Shown here: one piece after another, positions 32,088-43,572 of the stretch
How the letters are laid out: each line of letters opens with the position of its first letter
How positions within the stretch are numbered: the first letter of the stretch is position 1
Origin: Camellia lanceoleosa
Taxonomy: Eukaryota; Streptophyta; Magnoliopsida; Ericales; Theaceae
DNA: 64,000 nt
Direction: 5' to 3'
NCBI GenBank assembly: GCA_025200525.1
Contig: CM045758.1
Coordinates: 167,364,261 to 167,428,260, forward strand
The notes under the pieces: generated by a model
The model's input: only the letters and a program-made list of their open reading frames with translations
What the model was told of the DNA's origin: nothing
The model's database searches: none
Position numbers and translations under genes: made by a program

Positions 32088-33174
32088 TTAAATGAGCATA
32101 GAATAAATTTGACGTCAAAAATTAATGTGTTTCAAAATGTGTTTAATATTAATTTATCTAAGTATCGTTCAAATAGATTTTAAACAAACTCTAAATTGAC
32201 CAAATTAAAAGTTGAGCTTGAGTAATTTATTTTTTTGTATTACATATAAACGGATTGAGATAAGAAGCAAGTTGTTGAAACTTAACAAATTCTAAAATAT
32301 ATTTTTAGTTTATTTACATAACAATTAGGGATTGTTTGGGATGACCTAAATAAGTGTACTTTTTATCTTTTTACGAAAAGATGTGCAGAAAAGTATAGAG
32401 ATGATGTGATGGAAAAAAGATAAAAAGATGAATTATTTTTGAATTACTAAACTTGGCCTTAATCTCAAACAAATTTTTAATAAGTCAAACATAAATTAAA
32501 CTCCAATAACTTGGTTGATTTTACTAGCCTACCCCTAGTTTAGCTTGAACTCTAAACCCCAAATAATGTGCAAAAGAATTTTAAATGTTTGTGGTCACTT
32601 GTTATTCGGACAATTCTATTTACACTTAAAAAATTATTAAGCGCGTTCAATTTCTTAATACATTCTATTAAATTATTTAAACTTATAATATATTCTCAAT
32701 ATATCTTATGTTTTTTCTCAAATGATCCTTCAAGATACACGAAATAATAAATAAATCAAAAATCTCAAATTACACCATTTTTATTTTATTTTTTTGAACT
32801 CAAATTACACCACTTTCAAAAGCTTTTTCAAAAACCCTTAAATAAATTTCTCATTACTATTATTCCTTTTATTCAAAAATATACAATAACATTCAGGAAC
32901 TAATTGACACATTTAAAAACCACAAAACTAAATTTTTAATCATGTAAGTCTAATCAAAATTATTGAATTCTAAAAGAAACACCAACTATAGGGTCAAAGC
33001 AATCATGGAAGATGGCTTCATTCAAGGAATATGGCAGTCGCTTTCAACAGCAAAAATTGAATATATCTATATGATATATATACATACATATATCTGATAT
33101 ATATATATATATATATGTGTGTGCACGCTTGTGCATTATTAATAAAGACAAGAAACAAGAGGATTGTAGAAGAA
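32088..33174. repeat. Duplicated host segment, left copy
   Basis: This 1087-bp segment is nearly identical to 52384-53882 once the 400-bp MITE and its 9-bp duplication are removed from the latter. It starts at TTAAATGAGCATAG and ends at GTAGAAGAA, where the gypsy element begins. It holds a Harbinger-type MITE and, near its right end, a TA/CATA microsatellite. No gene is seen. Confidence 0.9.
32328..32458. mobile_element. Harbinger/Tourist-type MITE, 131 bp
   Basis: TTA at 32325-32327 and 32459-32461 flank inverted ends GGGATTGTTTGG and, on the other strand, GGCCAAGTTTAG. The same MITE is present in the right copy of the duplicated segment (about 53033-53165), so it predates the duplication. 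TTA is the target duplication of the PIF/Harbinger class. Confidence 0.55.
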
Positions 33175-33960
33175 TGTACGGGAAAAAAATAAACCTTATC
33201 GTATAATCCTGTTGATCAAGTCTACGCTCTTCCGTACGTCGTCGCTTTACTCCCTGAAAACACAAACGTGAGCTAGCCGGCGGGTGTGTGCCGGAAACCT
33301 CTCCGATACCTAAGTCAGCAAAATAAACAAGTAGACAAAAGTTTTATGTATTCGGAAATCAAAATTGTGTGTTCCCTCTCCATAGGTGATGAGGTGAGCT
33401 TTTATAGATTCCGTGTGGCACAATCCTAGTAAGACTCTTACTCCTCCATGTAAAGTCCTCCTAGGATTCACATTCTTGAAAGATAATACTTATCCTTCAA
33501 CATCCCCCTCACTGCTTAAACCAAGTGAGATGGTTTTACCATAGTCGGATTCCAATATAACCGAAGTAAGCAAGGCTATGTCAAGCTGTAGAATAGACCG
33601 AACTACCCTTAGTTCGGTTCTTCCTTTCGCTGCTCTTACCTCGGTTCCTCCTGTACAAACCGTGCTAATCATAGTGTTTGTTTAGACTGTGCTAACAATT
33701 GGCTACGTCTGACCGAGCTAGCCGCACTATGCCACGACCGGGCTAACTCAGTGTAGTAATCTGGCAACCGAGTTATCCGCAGTGCTCTCCTGGACCGAGA
33801 TAACAATAGGCTCTCTGGGATCGGACTAACTTTAAGGCCTTCTGGGACCGGACTAACTTCAAGGCCTTCTGGGACCGGACTAACTTCAAGGCTTTCTGGG
33901 ACTGGACTATCTTCAAGGCCTTTTTACTTAGCCTTCAGATATGGCCCACAACGCCCATTA
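33175..33960 (-). repeat. Gypsy 3' LTR (inner boundary not fixed)
   Basis: It starts TGTACGGGAAAAAAATAAAC next to the host segment. It matches the right LTR from 51623 up to about 'GGCCCACAACG.CCCATTA', where the right LTR is truncated, so only this part can be shown to be LTR. The true inner end lies further right, possibly beyond 34190, because the text continues without an obvious polypurine tract. Confidence 0.75.
33825..33922. repeat. 27-bp tandem repeat in the LTR
   Basis: The unit TTCTGGGACCGGACTAACTT plus CAAGGCC occurs about four times with small changes. The right LTR has about three copies (52265-52345), so the copy number differs between the two LTRs. Confidence 0.75.
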
Positions 33961-35173
33961 CCCAAATTTCGCCCAATACTTATATAAATTACCCTCTCAA
34001 TTGCCCTTAATTCCATCTCAGACAAAGATGATAGGGATTACCATTATACCGAGCTAAAAGCTTTACCCTTACGACCGAGCTAAATTCTTAAGCCTTTCTA
34101 GCCGAGCTAAAAAAAAGTCTCTAGCCTTTCCAGCCGAGCTAGGTTTATATCGAGCTCTATCTATCCCAAAAAACGCCTCTTCAGTTGTTGTAACTAAACC
34201 GCTTTCCATTCCGTGTACACGTGGCAGATTCTGATTAGCCAGGCTTAGCTGTCACGCCGTCTTCGTATCTCGTGAAATTTGAACAGTCCCGCTCTTTTTG
34301 TCCGTCCTTCTACACAAAACAAACTTTCCATTTGAATCTACCACTACACTATTCATTTCCTTCATTCTCTCTCTCTGTGTCTCTATTTCTTCAACCCCTG
34401 AGCTTGCTAAGTTCGTGTTCTTCGCTGTTGTCGCTTCCATTTTCAATTTTTCTACCTTAATCTGGTAAGTAACTCAACCTTTTAATTCCTTTTGGTTGAT
34501 TTCGCACCTTTTTTGCAATACATTCCTTAGTATTCACATGTTTTTTCAAAATACATTATGTCTGCTTCTATTTTCTGCTTAGCTTTGTGCTTTCTGAAAG
34601 AAAAAACTTAGTAATAGAACGACTTGGATTCACGAAATAATCTGAGAAACACTAGTTTTGATCCAAAATCAAACACGAACCGAAATAAAAACTAGTTTGT
34701 TCTAGATGCAAGCCCAGCAAAACCGAACTGAAACGCACTTTTCTCGTAGTCTACCATAGGTCAGAGTGTCTTTTGCTTCTCTGAGCCGAGCTACCAAACC
34801 GAACTAGGCTTTGCAAAGCACCACGCTTAGAAAAATTGTAACTACTTGACTGGGTTGAAACTTGGGGCTGAGCCAGCTTCCCTAGTCAAAAACCGGACTA
34901 AGAACGCTGCCCCAAAGGCTCAATCCAAGCTAAAGCCCTTTCTCCATCCGAAATAAAAACTCAGATATCTTTCATAGCCGAGCTAGGACTTCGATTATCT
35001 TGCCTTTGTTTCTTTTTAGCACGGTCCAACGCCTGCAGACTTAACACCTTTGTTTTTTCACTTTGCAGACTTTAGGTTGCCCAGGCACTCCCTTGAGCAC
35101 TCAACCGAGCTACACAGCACCTTTCTTTGACCGAGCTAACTCTAGTTTAACTTATTTATAACTTAAAACACAA
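33961..35173 (+). promoter_or_regulatory. Leader of the antisense gene with a possible 5' intron
   Basis: On the plus strand, TTATATAAATT at 33981-33991 is a possible TATA box. CTGGTAAGTAA at 34462 and TTTTTTCACTTTGCAG ending at 35068 could be the donor and acceptor of a 604-bp 5' intron; the region downstream of the donor is T-rich as plant introns are. The first long frame then starts at 35174. The word CCGAGCTA recurs many times (for example 34051, 34076, 34109, 34134, 35104). Transcription is inferred, not shown. Confidence 0.4.
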
Positions 35174-37219
35174 ATGCGAAAGTATAGGTTTTTAGTTAAT
35201 TCACCTGGTGCAATGGTTGAATTCCGAAAGAATTATAACATCCCCGACGATGTTCATCTCACCTTAGCCGAGCTAGATGTCACACCTTGGGAAAAACCCT
35301 GGTTTTGTTCACTTTACCCTCCTTTCCATCGTAGAAACCGGCCTAAGATTCCCTGTACAGCCTCTTCTCTGTGAATTTCTTAGGCAAACTAGGATATGTC
35401 CTACCCAGCTCTCCACAAATTCATACCGTATAATAAATGGCATAGCCGAGCTAAATCGCCAAGCTGGTGTTAACCTCGGTTTAGCTGAACTTTTTCACCA
35501 ATATTCCATAGGATCAAAAGAAGATGGCTGGGTCTACTATTTGAGAATACGACGTCGCCGAGAGAAAATAATCAAAGATACCCTGGACAAAAATTTAAAC
35601 GATGATGATTTCTTCTGGGTATTTGGGAATTTTGAAGATCACCAAGCCCAGATCCTTGGTCGTAGAATAAACTGGAATAAAGGAACCCCCGGTATAATTA
35701 CTTCGGCTTCTTTGCCTGCTTCTCTTTATTTCGGTCTCCAATTCCTGAACCCGTCTAACTTATGTCTTCATTATGCAGATTCAGCCCACCTTAAGTTGCT
35801 GTATAGTTACCCCAATTTGGACACACTTCACGCCGCACTGCGATATCCTGAAAGAAGTTGGGCCAAGCTACTGAACTTTGAACCGACATACAGATATAGT
35901 AGTCGACGAAAAGCAAAGGTAACTGACTTTTTGCTAGAAGCCTCTCCTGAACCGGACTCAAACTTGCCTTAAATCAACTTGGTCCGTACTACTGCTGAAC
36001 AAGAAATGGCGAAGAGGAATAGAGTAAGGGCCCTCCTAACCGAAACACACCAAGCCGAGGTACCACAAACCGGTCAATCTACTGAGGCCATGGTAGCTCT
36101 TCCAAGCCAACAACCTTCGTCATCTCGGGCGAGCAAGCGCGCTCGGACCACAACTGCCGAGCAAAGCCTCGTTGATGAAGAAGAAACCATTCTTCCACCA
36201 AGCCCTCCACCGAGCCCGCAACCGGAGCGTTCCGACCGGGCTAGCTCCTCCAAGTGGGCACCCAAAATCACTCTCTAGAACCGAGCAATTCAGGACACTA
36301 ATTCGGTGGTTGCTGAGAAAGATCACTTAATGGCATTCAATCTTGCCAAGAGTGTTTGCCTTCCAGCAGATATGGAGCACCACAATCATTTGACCGAGCC
36401 GAAGGCCATCCGCTTGGCCACAAAATCCATGGTGCTTGTAAGTAGCTTCTTCTGTTAATCTTTCTAATTTGCACAACTTTTATCTCAGTTTGATTACAAG
36501 TTTTCCCATTCTTTTGCAGGCCATGCAGAAGAACCACATCGCTCATAAGCGTGGCCGAACTTCGAAAGACTACAAGGCAAGCCATGGCCGAAGTGACTGA
36601 AAAAACTGCCGAGCTAGAACAAGCTAGGAAGCAGATAGCCGAGCTTCAATCCGAGAATGGCCGTCTGACCGGATTAGTTAGCTCGGCCGAAGCAGACAAG
36701 CAAAACGCTGCGGCCATGATAAAAGACAAATACCTGCGGGAGCTGGCCACGCTTGAAGGAAAGAAGAACGTCGAGATTGAGAAGTTGAAGAAGAGTGCGG
36801 ATGACGCCGAGCTCCAGGGTTACAAGGAGAGGGAGGCGACTTACATTAAACAATGTGAAGCTGCCAAGGATCTCTTCTTCAAATGTGGGTAGAGGGCAGC
36901 TGTAGTGCAGCTCGGTCACGGTCCAGAGATCGAGGTCTTCAACGCTCCTGCACACTTCATATCGAGCTCCATGGCGGAATATGCTACTGCCCTTCAACAA
37001 CAATTTCTTGAGGATTCAGATGATGAAGAAGAAACCGTGCCCAACGATACCCTGGTTGTCAATGACCCTGTCAATCAGTCAGTTCGGTCGGAGCCAATGG
37101 TGGAAGACCTGACCAACGAGCTGCCTACTGAAACCGTGCTTCCAACCGAGACCGTGCTACCGAATGAAACCGGGCTCCGAGTTGACCTTGATGCTGATCT
37201 TGATGATCTATTTGCCTGA
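35174..37219 (+). pseudogene. Antisense accessory gene of the gypsy element (Transposase_28-like)
   Basis: The gene lies opposite to gag-pol. The start MRKYRFLV and FRKNYNIPDDVHLTLAEL (35174-35290) lead, after a frameshift near 35290-35340, into GLRFPVQPLLCEFLR, PTQLSTNSYRIINGI and FHQYSIGSKEDGWVYY. This is the pattern of the 'putative gypsy type transposon' domain (Pfam Transposase_28). A Pro/Ser-rich part, then a coiled coil (AELEQARKQIAELQSENGRL onward, 36617-36870) and an acidic tail ending LDADLDDLFA follow. A GT-AG intron of 82 bp lies at 36438-36519, between codons. Breaks: stops at 35970, 36276 and 36890, and a further frameshift near 36550. Function is unknown. Related Tat elements carry antisense frames in this place. 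Confidence 0.75.
36438..36519 (+). other. Intron of the antisense gene
   Basis: GTAAGTAG at the donor, a T-rich interior and TTCTTTTGCAG at the acceptor. The upstream exon ends ATGGTGCTT in frame with the domain and the downstream exon begins GCCATGCAG in phase. Consensus splice sites on the plus strand argue that this strand is, or was, the expressed one. Confidence 0.75.
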
Positions 37220-37436
37220 TTTTGTACTTCTCTTCTTGTTGCTTGATTTTAGTATTTTCTTCTTTTTGTTGGACAAAAAATTTTGTAACCGGAGTGAGTC
37301 CCCAACTATTGTAGCTCTGTTTTGCTTTTGAATGAAAAACCTTTCATCTTTCTGTTCGGTCTATGCCATACCTACATTCACTTTGTATACAGACTAACAT
37401 TTTCTTGCCGAGATAATTATCTTGGTCCTAATCTTG
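37220..37436 (+). other. 3' region of the antisense gene
   Basis: T-rich DNA follows the TGA at 37217-37219. AATGAAAAACC near 37331 is a possible weak polyadenylation signal. The 64-bp tandem array begins just downstream. Confidence 0.35.
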
Positions 37437-37910
37437 CAATATAATTATAGCTGCCAACCACTCTTTAGCTGAGATACCTACCTCAGCTGAAGAGTACTGA
37501 GAGTTGGTTCAGTCCAGTCCAGCCAACCACTCTTTAGCCGATATCCTTACTTCGACTAAAGAGTACCAAGTGTTGGTTTAGTCCAGCCAACCACTCTTTA
37601 GCCGATATCCTTACTTCGGCTGAAGAGTACCAAGTGTTAGTTTAACCCAGCCAACCACTCTTTAGCCGATATCCTTACTTCAGCTGAAGAGTACCAAGTG
37701 TTGGTTTAGTCCAGCCAACCACTCTTTAGCCGATATCCTTACTTCAGCTAAAGAGTACCAAGTGTTGGTTTAGTCCAGCCAACCACTCTTTAGCCGATAT
37801 CCTTACTTCGACTGAAGAGTACCAAGTGTTGGTTTAATCCAGCCAACCATTCTTTAGCCAATATCCTTACTTCGGCTGAAGAGTACTAAGAGTTGGTTTA
37901 ATCCAGCCAA
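37437..37910. repeat. 64-bp tandem repeat array
   Basis: About seven units of 64 bp are seen. Each contains CCAACCACTCTTTAGCCGAT, ATCCTTACTTC and GAAGAGTACCAAGTGTTGG; consecutive CCAACCAC words at 37523 and 37587 give the period. Each unit holds an internal inverted pair (ACTCTTTAGC and GC(T)GAAGAGT). The array sits between the antisense gene and the end of integrase. Confidence 0.88.
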
Positions 37911-38275
37911 CCTCTAAATTGGTTATTCTTGCCAATTTAGAAAAATATTTGGTTCTTCCTGCCAAACGTCCTGCAGCCTGGATCCTTATCCTAGGCTTAG
38001 GAAGGGTGTTGGTTTGTCCAGCAAACTTCTAGATTGGTTTTTCTAGCCAACCTAGAGTAAAGTGTTTGGTTATTCCGACCAAACGTCCTGCAGCCTGGAT
38101 TTTTATCCTGGGCTTAGGAAGGGTGTTAGTTTAATCCAGCCAACCTCTAAGTTGGTTTTTCCAGCCAACCTAGAGTAAAGTGTTTGGTTATTCCGACCAA
38201 ACGTCCTGCAGCCTGGATCCTTATCCTGGGCTTAGGAAGGTTCACAGTTGGTTATTCTGGCCAACTATGTTTTTA
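37905..38275. repeat. About 118-bp tandem repeat array
   Basis: Three units are marked by CGTCCTGCAGCCTGGAT at about 37967, 38084 and 38202 (spacings 117 and 118 bp), each followed by ATCCT.GGCTTAGGAAGG. It follows the 64-bp array directly and shares the 'CCAGCCAAC' word with it. Confidence 0.85.
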
Positions 38276-38383
38276 ATGCCCCTAACTCACTAAAACAACT
38301 TTTACAGAATAAAACACTTATGCTGAAAAGAAAACTACTTGTTTTATTGGGGAAAGAAAAATTACAAGAATTCTAAAAAAAAG

Positions 38384-38610
38384 CTAAAAATAAAATAGTT
38401 TGAGATTAGCAGTGTTCCATGGCCTGGGAATAGCTTTGTCGTCCTCATCTTCTAAGTGGTATGCCCTTTTGCCGGCTAATCCAACCACTTTGTAAGGTCC
38501 TTCCAAATTGGGCCCTAACTTGCCATCTCCCGGTACCATGGTGTTTCCCATCACTTTGCGCAGCACCCAATCGCCGATCTTGAATTGCCTTGGATGCACT
38601 GTTTTGTTGT
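38384..38610 (-). pseudogene. Gypsy integrase C-terminal (GPY/F) domain
   Basis: FKIGDWVLRKV, GKLGPNLEGPYKVV and YHLEDEDDKAIPRPWN, ending LKLFYF and a stop, are the blocks of the GPY/F domain at the end of gypsy integrases. It is cut off from the catalytic core by the 7.4-kb retrotransposon that starts at 38616. Within the surviving 71 codons no stop occurs. An in-frame stop is present in the host text right at the insertion site on the other side. Confidence 0.88.
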
Positions 38611-39289
38611 ATTTCTGTCACGACCCAAACCCGCCCCTATAGGTTTGGCACCGTAACCGGCCAGTAATCCGAGGATTACCTACGGCCTCTGAACAGATTA
38701 ACAAAATATTAGGGGCTAGCGGAAGTAAATAATAATATACAACGTCCATTGAGCGGTGCAGACTTATATGAGACAGAAGAATTTTAAACTTTTTATTTAC
38801 ATATATATATATATATACACATGACTTGAAGAACCAAACAAGAAAACATAACTTAAACTTTACATTACATAACGATAACACTTATCATATATGGAACCTC
38901 CACGGGAGGCACATAGGTTGGCTGACAAAACAGATTCTAGACAGAAGCCTCTAGCCTGGTCACGCGCCTGATCACCTACATACATAAATAATACAGTAAG
39001 CTAAAGCCCAGCGAATAATAACAGAGTAAAGGGTTTAATGAATGATGTCCATCACAGAGTTAGAAACCAAAGTTCATATCAGAAACACAATCTTATCAGA
39101 AGTAGAGTCTTATGCAATTTCAGATTTCAAATCAGGAACAGATTCAGATACATACTCGTTTTCATATTCATACTCATATTTTGCATAAGGTCATATGTGG
39201 TACACCCATTAGCTAACAGATCAGATAGGTCCAGAGACCACAGACATAGTTGGTACCAACAACCATAAAGGTCCATATCTTGCGCGCAA

Positions 39290-39440
39290 GTAGCCGTGGT
39301 ATTATTTCCGCCAGGCAAGGACCAGACACAGATAACCACGGTATTGTTTCCCCCGGGCAAGGGCCAGATCCACGGTATTATTTCTCCCGGGTAAGGGCCA
39401 GATCCACGATATTATTTCCCCCGGGTAAGGGCCAGATACT
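39290..39440. repeat. 34-bp tandem repeat in the LARD-like 3' LTR
   Basis: The unit CCACGGTATTATTTCTCCCG followed by GGTAAGGGCCAGAT occurs in about four copies. In the other LTR about six copies are present, which accounts for nearly all of the 67-bp length difference. Confidence 0.85.
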
Positions 39441-39837
39441 AAGGGTGCCACAATTACTTTTCAGAAAACTGGACATTCCTTCATTCATTTCCAACATATC
39501 ATAGCTTTTCAAGAATCAATCATTTCGTATCATACTATACTGAAAATACATAACATTGAACATAACTTTACAAAGTTATTACTCACAAGCGCTGATACAA
39601 GTAGACGAGGTCAAGAGGGTCAAACGGGTTGCGGCACGTGACCTACATAACACGTTACGAATACGCACTTTGAAATATGCACTCAAATTGTACAAAACTT
39701 GCATCCACGGTTCTAAGTGTGTACCTAACCCTTCCCCTTATTATGGAGCCTTAAACATGGCCTAGGAATGCCTAGGATGGAATGGGGGTGTAAAAATGTC
39801 TTAGAAAATGTTTTTCAAAAGTTGCTGAAAACAGGGG

Positions 39838-39992
39838 TCTCGCTCGAGCGAGCCTTCCTTCACTCGAGCGATCTGATGAAACAGTAAAAATACTGGATGT
39901 CGAAATTTTACGCGCGATGCTCGCTCGAGCGGAGCGCTGGACAAAGGTGCTCGCTCGAACGAGGAATCCTTCGCTCGAGCGAGGAAGCAAAA
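39838..39992. repeat. Cluster of CTCGAGCG palindromic words
   Basis: TCGCTCGAGCGA or near forms occur about five times in 155 bp (near 39840, 39862, 39920, 39950 and 39974). The matching block in the other LTR (44855-45003) has lost or altered some of them. Such dyads could be protein-binding sites or hairpins; this is inferred. Confidence 0.7.
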
Positions 39993-40988
39993 TCTGGAAT
40001 TTCCAGATTTGTCTTCCAAGTTCGAACCAAGCATTCTTCAACCATAAACTCAACCTCTTGGGCCCAAATTCTGGAAAAACATTTCAAACTCAGAGTACAA
40101 CAAGTTTTAAAAGCCAATTTATAAAATCATTGCCCAAAAGTGAGTCCATTTGAGCACCATCGCCATAGATTTCCAAGAACCAAGTTTAAACACACATGCA
40201 TGAGTTCAAGTCCATTTCAAAGCTTCAAATCATGATCCAAGGCAAAATTTAACCCAGAATTTTGATGAATTCATGGACTTAAGCAAAAACATGAACATGC
40301 ATGTAGAGATTTGATACAAAACAACTTCATATGCCAAGAACATGTACATGCATGCATGAACTAGGCTCCAACTCAACATATTTGGACCAATTCAAGGCTC
40401 CAATCACTAAAGGCTCAAGAACTAAGCATGAACAAGTTCAAAGATATTAAACAAGGGTTAAATTCTCTTACCTAAGTCTTCAATTACTAGCCTTGAAGTT
40501 CAATTTGCCAACATATACTTCAATTTCTCAAGATCATCAAATTGTAGCCAAAATCCCACTCAATTCTCCTCTCTCTCTCTAATGTCGGTTAAGGACTCAA
40601 AATAGGCCGAAGAAGATGTTTTGTTTGAGTGTATGAACTCAAGAATAAAATCAAACAATGGCCACTCAATAGCAATTTCAATTAAGCTAGGTTCATTATT
40701 AAAATGTTATTTAATCTTTTTAAACATTCCAAATCGAATTTTAATTGAACCTACCATAAATTTACATCAAATCTAACTAGTCTAAAACTCCAATTGATTT
40801 CAAATCGGTGCCGATAAGGCTTCCGATTTGTAATTAAAGTTTTGAACACGAACAGATATTTCAACACCTAACAGATAAAAACATATAATTCATGCAATGC
40901 ATACATAAATTAGTCCCTAATTTCCTTTTAATTATTATTAGGCTTAATTAAGTTCCATTTAGCGTTAATCAGGGTCGGGGTTATTACA

Positions 40989-41002
40989 GTCTTTCCTCCT
41001 TC
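40989..41002 (-). other. LARD-like polypurine tract
   Basis: The minus-strand text GAAGGAGGAAAGAC abuts the LTR start TGTAATAACC. It is the expected primer for plus-strand synthesis. Confidence 0.8.
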
Positions 41003-43557
41003 AAAGAGTTTGGTCCCCAAACTTAAGATACTTGTACAGAAATCAGCCATATAACTTGATCTCACTTCAATTCCTCCCCCAAGTAACTCCTTTTTCATTG
41101 GACTTCTTCACATAAATAGAACTTAGTTCCAATCACTCAATGGTTAATAACCCAAATTGGCAATTCATCATCGGTTCTATTGACATCAATCATACACCTC
41201 ATATACTTTAATTTATCAATTCATAGTTCATATACTTCCAATAATAGGAGGTTTTTGTAAGTAATGTTCATGATTCTCCTTATTTTTCAAACAGATTGAA
41301 ATATCTCGCCCTTGACATGATAGATTCTTCAAATTAAATTTAATAGCCGATGCATTACCAATAACAAACACAATTTCTCGATCCCTCAGTCCTATTAACA
41401 AAAATATAACCCCGACATTATTGCTATGCAATCTGTAATTTATTCCATCCCAAATAACAGACATTAACTTTCTTATTTACCCAGGACCACATTTACATAA
41501 ATAATTCAAATTACATTGTCTTTATGCGCATTCCAATTCGAAGACCTCTATAGATATATATTCAATAACTTTAATCAATTGCCACGTGGTAGTTTAGGAT
41601 TACACTTTTAATTTTCTTCAAATCATTATAATTAACCAATCAAAATTCTTATAAATTGGGTCTTTCCTTTCTAACTCTCATAGGTTTCAGTCTCCTAATG
41701 TGGAGTACGATTTCCTTTCTATTCAAATAAGGTTCCAAAAAAAAAACACATAGCTTTGTTAGACTAAACAGAAATCCCAATTATTTTTGATATTCATCAA
41801 TTGGTCAAGTCTTGCTCATATTCTTCAAATTTTGACAATGCCAAGTCAAGTCTTAGCGATGTGTTATTCATTTTTAACAATTTCGGGTTGAGTTCTAAAT
41901 GGTCCAACAAATGGGTTCCATCTATATCAAATAACACGTAACATCGCTTGTAACAAAACATGGGATGAATTGAGTTCATCAATTGAAATCTTTCAGAGCC
42001 TCTAGGGCTGCTTACTAACATTCTCATAACACAAGGATGACATTCTTGACCAAACAGAGGAATAACCGCCCCTGAGTCGAAGCACACCCGTTCATGACCG
42101 TCGGTGGCCGACCCGAAATCGGTTACACAACCCACCCGTACAAGACCGTCGGTGGCAGAGATCTCTCATACTTAGTACTGCGAAAGTTTAGAGTCCTCCA
42201 GTACAAGGGACTTTCCAAGAATGTCATCAAAACAAAGTCAATATTTGATACAGAACTAATGGATCATCATTCCTGCTTGATCACATACTTTTTCAAAACA
42301 AAACAAAGCAAAGCAAAGCTTCATCAAAATACTATAACATAGCTTTATAAAAAGAAATGTCACTCACACATAAACTGTTAACTTCAAGCAGTCCCACTTG
42401 TACTTAAGCACCAGCCTTAACCGATTTAATCATTTCAGCTTTTTCTTAGATTGGGATAGTCTTTTATTTGATGCACAACTTCTCACACTTCCAATTCGAT
42501 GACACAATTCCCCAATGAATCTTGTGACATATTGACATACTAGAATAACTTACTTCTCTTACAACCTTACCTAGAATTACTCATCTTTCTTACCACAAAA
42601 TTCTTAGTTCTCTTATTTGATTCACTTTTCACTTTCACACTTAACTCCTCCTTTTGATCTTGCTATAGGGTTCACAGTTTTCACCACGATCTCTAGTACT
42701 TCTTCTACTTCACTTAATCACTCTGATAAAGACTCAATTTCCACTCCATCACACTTTCACTATTTATTCCTAATGATGGAAGGGGAGGGTTGAACACAAG
42801 AAAATGGTCGATAACACTTGGGTTAATTTAATTGACTTAAGTTATAACACAAAACACATATCATATACAAGTAGACATGCACATATAGACATATAAGGAC
42901 ACTGGTAGGGTATCCTATTCATTCCCCAGGAATTTACCAAGAATTTCCGATTCGAAGCTACGCTGGCCGAACGTGATTCCAATCGGACTTTCAAGGTCAT
43001 TCGGCAAAGGCACGAGACTCTACGGTTTGACATTCCACAAAATAAGTTCCCACCAAAATGTACTATCTTACATGTCAAATGACTCTTCTCATCCTCAATT
43101 ACCATAGCTCCACATAATTCATTGATCAACAACTTCCTCAGTTTCAAAATATTCTCATAGTTTAATTTAACATACAATCCATATAGCTTCCAAGACTTTT
43201 ATCAAAGATTCTAATTTCTCACAACACCATGTTTCTAAAAATCAACATACTTGTACTCCCCAATGTTCTAGCTAAAAATTTTGATTTCCTTATAACATTT
43301 TAAATTTCTCAATATCTCACTAATTCTTAGCTTTTAGCCTCATTCCCAAACTACGTGAACACGTTCCAGTTTCCTTATAATCACCACAATCCCACAATAG
43401 CTCATACTACTTAGTTCCAATACTTGAGCATATTACACAAACATATATGCATATTCCTAAATGCACAACTTCTTACTTACATACTAGATGCATGGAACTC
43501 AAATCCGTTCTAGACATTCTAGTGCTCAATGGACACGTGTGTGAGAAATTAACGCGT
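41003..43557 (-). other. Internal region of the LARD-like element, no gene recognised
   Basis: The longest frames are 112 codons (41797-42135, minus) and 111 codons (42842-43177, minus). The first has a 'CYVLFDIDGTH' stretch that faintly recalls the protease block of gypsy elements, but the rest does not support it. ACCGTCGGTGGC occurs twice near 42096-42156. Most of the region is A/T-rich with pyrimidine-rich patches. I do not call a gene. Confidence 0.6.
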
Positions 43558-43569
43558 GCCCTGATACCA
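43558..43569 (-). other. LARD-like primer binding site
   Basis: Minus-strand TGGTATCAGGGC, three bases from the 5' LTR, differs at one position from the complement of initiator methionine tRNA (TGGTATCAGAGC). Confidence 0.85.
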
Positions 43570-43572
43570 CTC

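Larger units (their letters stand above)
38616..40988 (-). repeat. LARD-like 3' LTR
   Basis: On the plus strand it runs from TGTCACGACCCAAACCCGCC to GGTCGGGGTTATTACA. It includes a 34-bp tandem repeat (39290-39440), a group of CTCGAGCG palindromic words (39838-39990), CT runs near 40565-40580 and long stretches with CATGCATG. Apparent short frames inside are low-complexity or palindrome-derived and are not called. Confidence 0.93.

Noticed and set aside
37437..37910. Regularly spaced repeats considered as a CRISPR array
   Set aside because: Units are directly adjacent with no unique spacers, the DNA is from a plant, and the array lies inside a retrotransposon.
39772..40153. Five overlapping frames in the LARD-like LTR (and the same set at 44789-45173)
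   Set aside because: They arise from the CTCGAGCG dyad cluster, lie on both strands, and differ in length and reading between the two LTRs. This is not conserved as coding sequence.
41797..42135. 112-codon minus-strand frame with a 'YVLFDIDGTH' stretch, considered as a retroviral-type protease remnant
   Set aside because: Only a few residues recall the protease block, the catalytic signature is not intact and the neighbouring sequence gives no further pol-like match.
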